Assembly: GCF_024802625.1 (NCBI RefSeq) | Contig: NZ_CP103371.1 | Coordinates: 3,596,001 to 3,660,000, forward strand | DNA length: 64,000 bases | From: Massilia sp. H6 | GTDB lineage: Bacteria; Pseudomonadota; Gammaproteobacteria; Burkholderiales; Burkholderiaceae_D | Direction: 5' to 3' | Shown: positions 61,968 to 64,000 of the stretch, piece after piece | How positions within the stretch are numbered: position 1 is the stretch's first letter | Layout: each line of letters starts with the position of its first letter | The notes under the pieces: generated by a model | Told to the model about the DNA's origin: nothing | Database searches by the model: none | Seen by the model: only the letters and a program-made list of their open reading frames with translations | Position numbers and translations under genes: made by a program

Positions 61968-63233
61968 ATGAAAATCCTCGTAGTCGGCTCTGGCGGCCGT
62001 GAACATGCCCTGTCCTGGAAACTGGCCCAATCCGAACGCGTCCAGGCCGTCTTCATTGCGCCGGGCAACGGCGGCACCGCGCTCGACCCGCGCCTGGTGC
62101 ATGTCGACATCGTCGAACCGGCGGCGCTGGCCGACTTCGTGGTGGCCGAAGGCATCGCCCTGACCCTGGTGGGTCCGGAAGCGCCGCTGGCGGCCGGTAT
62201 CGTCAACCTGTTCCGCGCGCGCGGCCTGAAGATCTTCGGGCCGACGCGCGAAGCCGCGCAACTGGAAAGCTCGAAGGATTTCGCCAAGGCCTTCATGCAG
62301 CGCCACGGCATCCCGACCGCCCGGTACCAGAGCTTTTCAAGCGCCGCCGACGCGCATGCCTATATCGATGCCAACGGCGCCCCGATCGTGGTCAAGGCCG
62401 ACGGCCTGGCCGCCGGCAAGGGCGTGGTGGTGGCAATGTCACTTGCTGAAGCCCATGGTGCGGTCGACCACATGCTGTCCGATAACGCCTTCGGCGACGC
62501 CGGCGCGCGCATCGTGATCGAGGAATTTTTAGCCGGTGAAGAAGCCAGCTTCATCGTCATGTGCGACGGCAAGAATGTGCTGGCGCTGGCCACCAGCCAG
62601 GACCACAAGCGCCTGCTCGACGGCGACGCCGGCCCCAACACCGGCGGCATGGGCGCCTATTCCCCGGCCCCGATCGTTACACCGTCGATGCACGCGCGCG
62701 TGATGCGCGAGATTATCAACCCGACCATCCAGGGCATGGCAAAGGACGGCATCGTCTTCACCGGCTTCCTGTACGCCGGCTTGATGATCGACGCCGAGGG
62801 CAACCCGCGCACGCTGGAATTCAACTGCCGCATGGGCGACCCGGAGACGCAGCCGATCATGGCGCGCCTCAAGAGCGACTTCCTGACGGTGCTCGACCAT
62901 GCCTGCAACGGCACGCTCGATGCCGTCGAACTCGAATGGGACCGCCGTACCGCGGTCGGCGTCGTGATGGCCGCCGCCGGCTACCCGGACAATCCGCGCA
63001 AGGGCGACGTGATTGTCGGCATCCCGCCGGAGACACCAGAATGCGTGACCTTCCACGCCGGCACCTCGCTGGCTGGCGGCACGCTGCAAACCAGCGGCGG
63101 GCGCGTGCTGTGCGTCGTGGGCCTGGGCGACAGCGTCAAGATGGCGCAGAAGCAGGCCTACGAGACGGTGGAGAAGATCCATTTCAATGGCGCGCAGTAC
63201 CGCCGCGACATCGGCTGGCGCGGAGTAAAGTAA
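61968..63233 (+). CDS. purD: Phosphoribosylamine-glycine ligase (GAR synthetase)
   Basis: 421 residues, normal length. It starts [20 protein letters not shown], and has ATP-grasp motifs ([37 protein letters not shown]) and the signature [14 protein letters not shown]. It catalyses the second step of purine synthesis, joining glycine to phosphoribosylamine with ATP. All domains are complete. It follows yebC closely and precedes hemF by 160 bp. Confidence 0.97.
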   Translation: MKILVVGSGGREHALSWKLAQSERVQAVFIAPGNGGTALDPRLVHVDIVEPAALADFVVAEGIALTLVGPEAPLAAGIVNLFRARGLKIFGPTREAAQLESSKDFAKAFMQRHGIPTARYQSFSSAADAHAYIDANGAPIVVKADGLAAGKGVVVAMSLAEAHGAVDHMLSDNAFGDAGARIVIEEFLAGEEASFIVMCDGKNVLALATSQDHKRLLDGDAGPNTGGMGAYSPAPIVTPSMHARVMREIINPTIQGMAKDGIVFTGFLYAGLMIDAEGNPRTLEFNCRMGDPETQPIMARLKSDFLTVLDHACNGTLDAVELEWDRRTAVGVVMAAAGYPDNPRKGDVIVGIPPETPECVTFHAGTSLAGGTLQTSGGRVLCVVGLGDSVKMAQKQAYETVEKIHFNGAQYRRDIGWRGVK

Positions 63234-63393
63234 GCGCGGCCGATGGCCGCGTGATGCGTCGACGGGGGCGCGCCAGCTGCAATCGCGCCCCGGGCGTGCC
63301 CGCTGCTACTGGCCCCCGACCCCACAATCATAGGGACATCCCGCGCAGGTGTACAATCTGCCCCTTCCCGTTCTTCGACACCACCCCGAACGC

Positions 63394-64000
63394 ATGTCCA
63401 CCCCCGATCCTATCGCCGTCAAGACCTGGCTGCTCGATCTCCAGTCGCGCATCGTGCAAGCCCTCGAACAGATCGATGGCAAGGCCTTCCTGCGCGACAC
63501 CTGGGAGCGCCCGGAAGGCGGCGGGGGCATATCGCGCCTGGTCGAAGAAGGCAATGTGTTCGAGCGTGGCGGCGTGAATTTCTCGCACGTCACCGGCGCC
63601 AGCCTGCCGCCATCGGCGGCGGCGGCGCGCCCGGAACTGGCGGGACGCGCATGGGAAGCGATGGGCGTGTCGCTGGTGCTGCATCCGCGCAATCCCTATG
63701 CACCGACGGTGCACATGAACGTGCGCTTTTTCGAAGCGACCGCGCAAGGGCAAGAACCGGTCTGGTGGTTCGGCGGCGGCATGGACCTGACGCCGTATTA
63801 TGGCAACGCGGACGACGCGCGCCACTTTCACCAGGTCTGCCACGATGCGGTGGCGCCGTATGGCGAAGGCCTGCACGCGCACTTCAAGACCTGGTGCGAC
63901 CAGTACTTCTACCTGAAGCACCGCAAGGAGCCGCGCGGCGTGGGCGGCATCTTCTTCGACGACTTCAACGAGGCCGGTTTCGACGCCTCGTTCGCGCTGA
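63394..64000 (+). CDS. hemF: Oxygen-dependent coproporphyrinogen III oxidase (3' end outside window)
   Basis: The first 202 residues are in the window; the full enzyme is about 300. It has [36 protein letters not shown] with a conserved His, [20 protein letters not shown] and [17 protein letters not shown]. It converts coproporphyrinogen III to protoporphyrinogen IX in aerobic haem synthesis. The start at 63394 is the ATG nearest the family N terminus, with no strong ribosome-binding site. Confidence 0.95.
   Translation, partial: MSTPDPIAVKTWLLDLQSRIVQALEQIDGKAFLRDTWERPEGGGGISRLVEEGNVFERGGVNFSHVTGASLPPSAAAARPELAGRAWEAMGVSLVLHPRNPYAPTVHMNVRFFEATAQGQEPVWWFGGGMDLTPYYGNADDARHFHQVCHDAVAPYGEGLHAHFKTWCDQYFYLKHRKEPRGVGGIFFDDFNEAGFDASFAL

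Overview
The window looks like the chromosome of a betaproteobacterium of the Oxalobacteraceae (Massilia/Duganella-like). This rests on high GC, Burkholderiales-type housekeeping genes (phasin, fbp, class 1; pepN; YebC/PmpR; purD; hemF), many TonB-dependent receptors and M1 peptidases, and maltose-type polysaccharide genes. Genus is an inference, because no rRNA or marker phylogeny is available. I see no insertion sequence, prophage, integrase or CRISPR array.

Layout. 1-6086: an alpha-glucan uptake locus with a PrnA-type tryptophan halogenase (cut by the window edge), a SusC/MalA-like TonB receptor and a divergent periplasmic GH13 amylase. About 500 bp between the last two carry a repeated palindromic operator. 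6110-14211: lipid kinase, two GNAT acetyltransferases, a CodA-like deaminase whose active site predicts 5-methylcytosine as substrate, a phasin and a heterodimeric ABC exporter. 14233-19837: an ABC-2 type transporter operon with a DUF2243 protein, then a TPR-GGDEF diguanylate cyclase.

20278-28332: the most interesting part. This is a compact five-gene minus-strand operon built around a 1230-residue tubulin/FtsZ-like protein with a C-terminal GYF_2 domain. It also encodes a periplasmic vWA-like protein with a broken MIDAS, a three-helix membrane protein and two zinc-ribbon proteins. It looks like a membrane-associated cytomotive or remodelling system of unknown role.

28604-35385: an M29/NicX-like metalloenzyme, then an ECF sigma/anti-sigma pair facing a DUF4331 - lipoprotein - TPR - HupE/UreJ operon that has an ECF-type promoter and an internal terminator. 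35451-37797: a serine hydrolase whose ribosome-binding site lies in a perfect hairpin, and a PhyH dioxygenase. 37975-45378: two tandem secreted M1 peptidases with near-identical 3' ends, a DUF6702 protein and a TonB receptor, linked by 1-4 nt overlaps. 45428-52939: a 2OG-Fe dioxygenase, a shortened DUF1800 protein, an RND efflux adaptor and pump, and a serine-rich DUF883 protein.

53431-64000: tRNA-Thr(CGT) with its terminator, fbp, pepN, a DUF4136 lipoprotein, a quinone oxidoreductase overlapping mgsA, a DUF2182 membrane protein behind a possible leader ORF, YebC, purD and the start of hemF. Functions come from motifs and remembered family features, not database searches. Start codons were chosen from ribosome-binding sites, signal peptides and gene overlaps.
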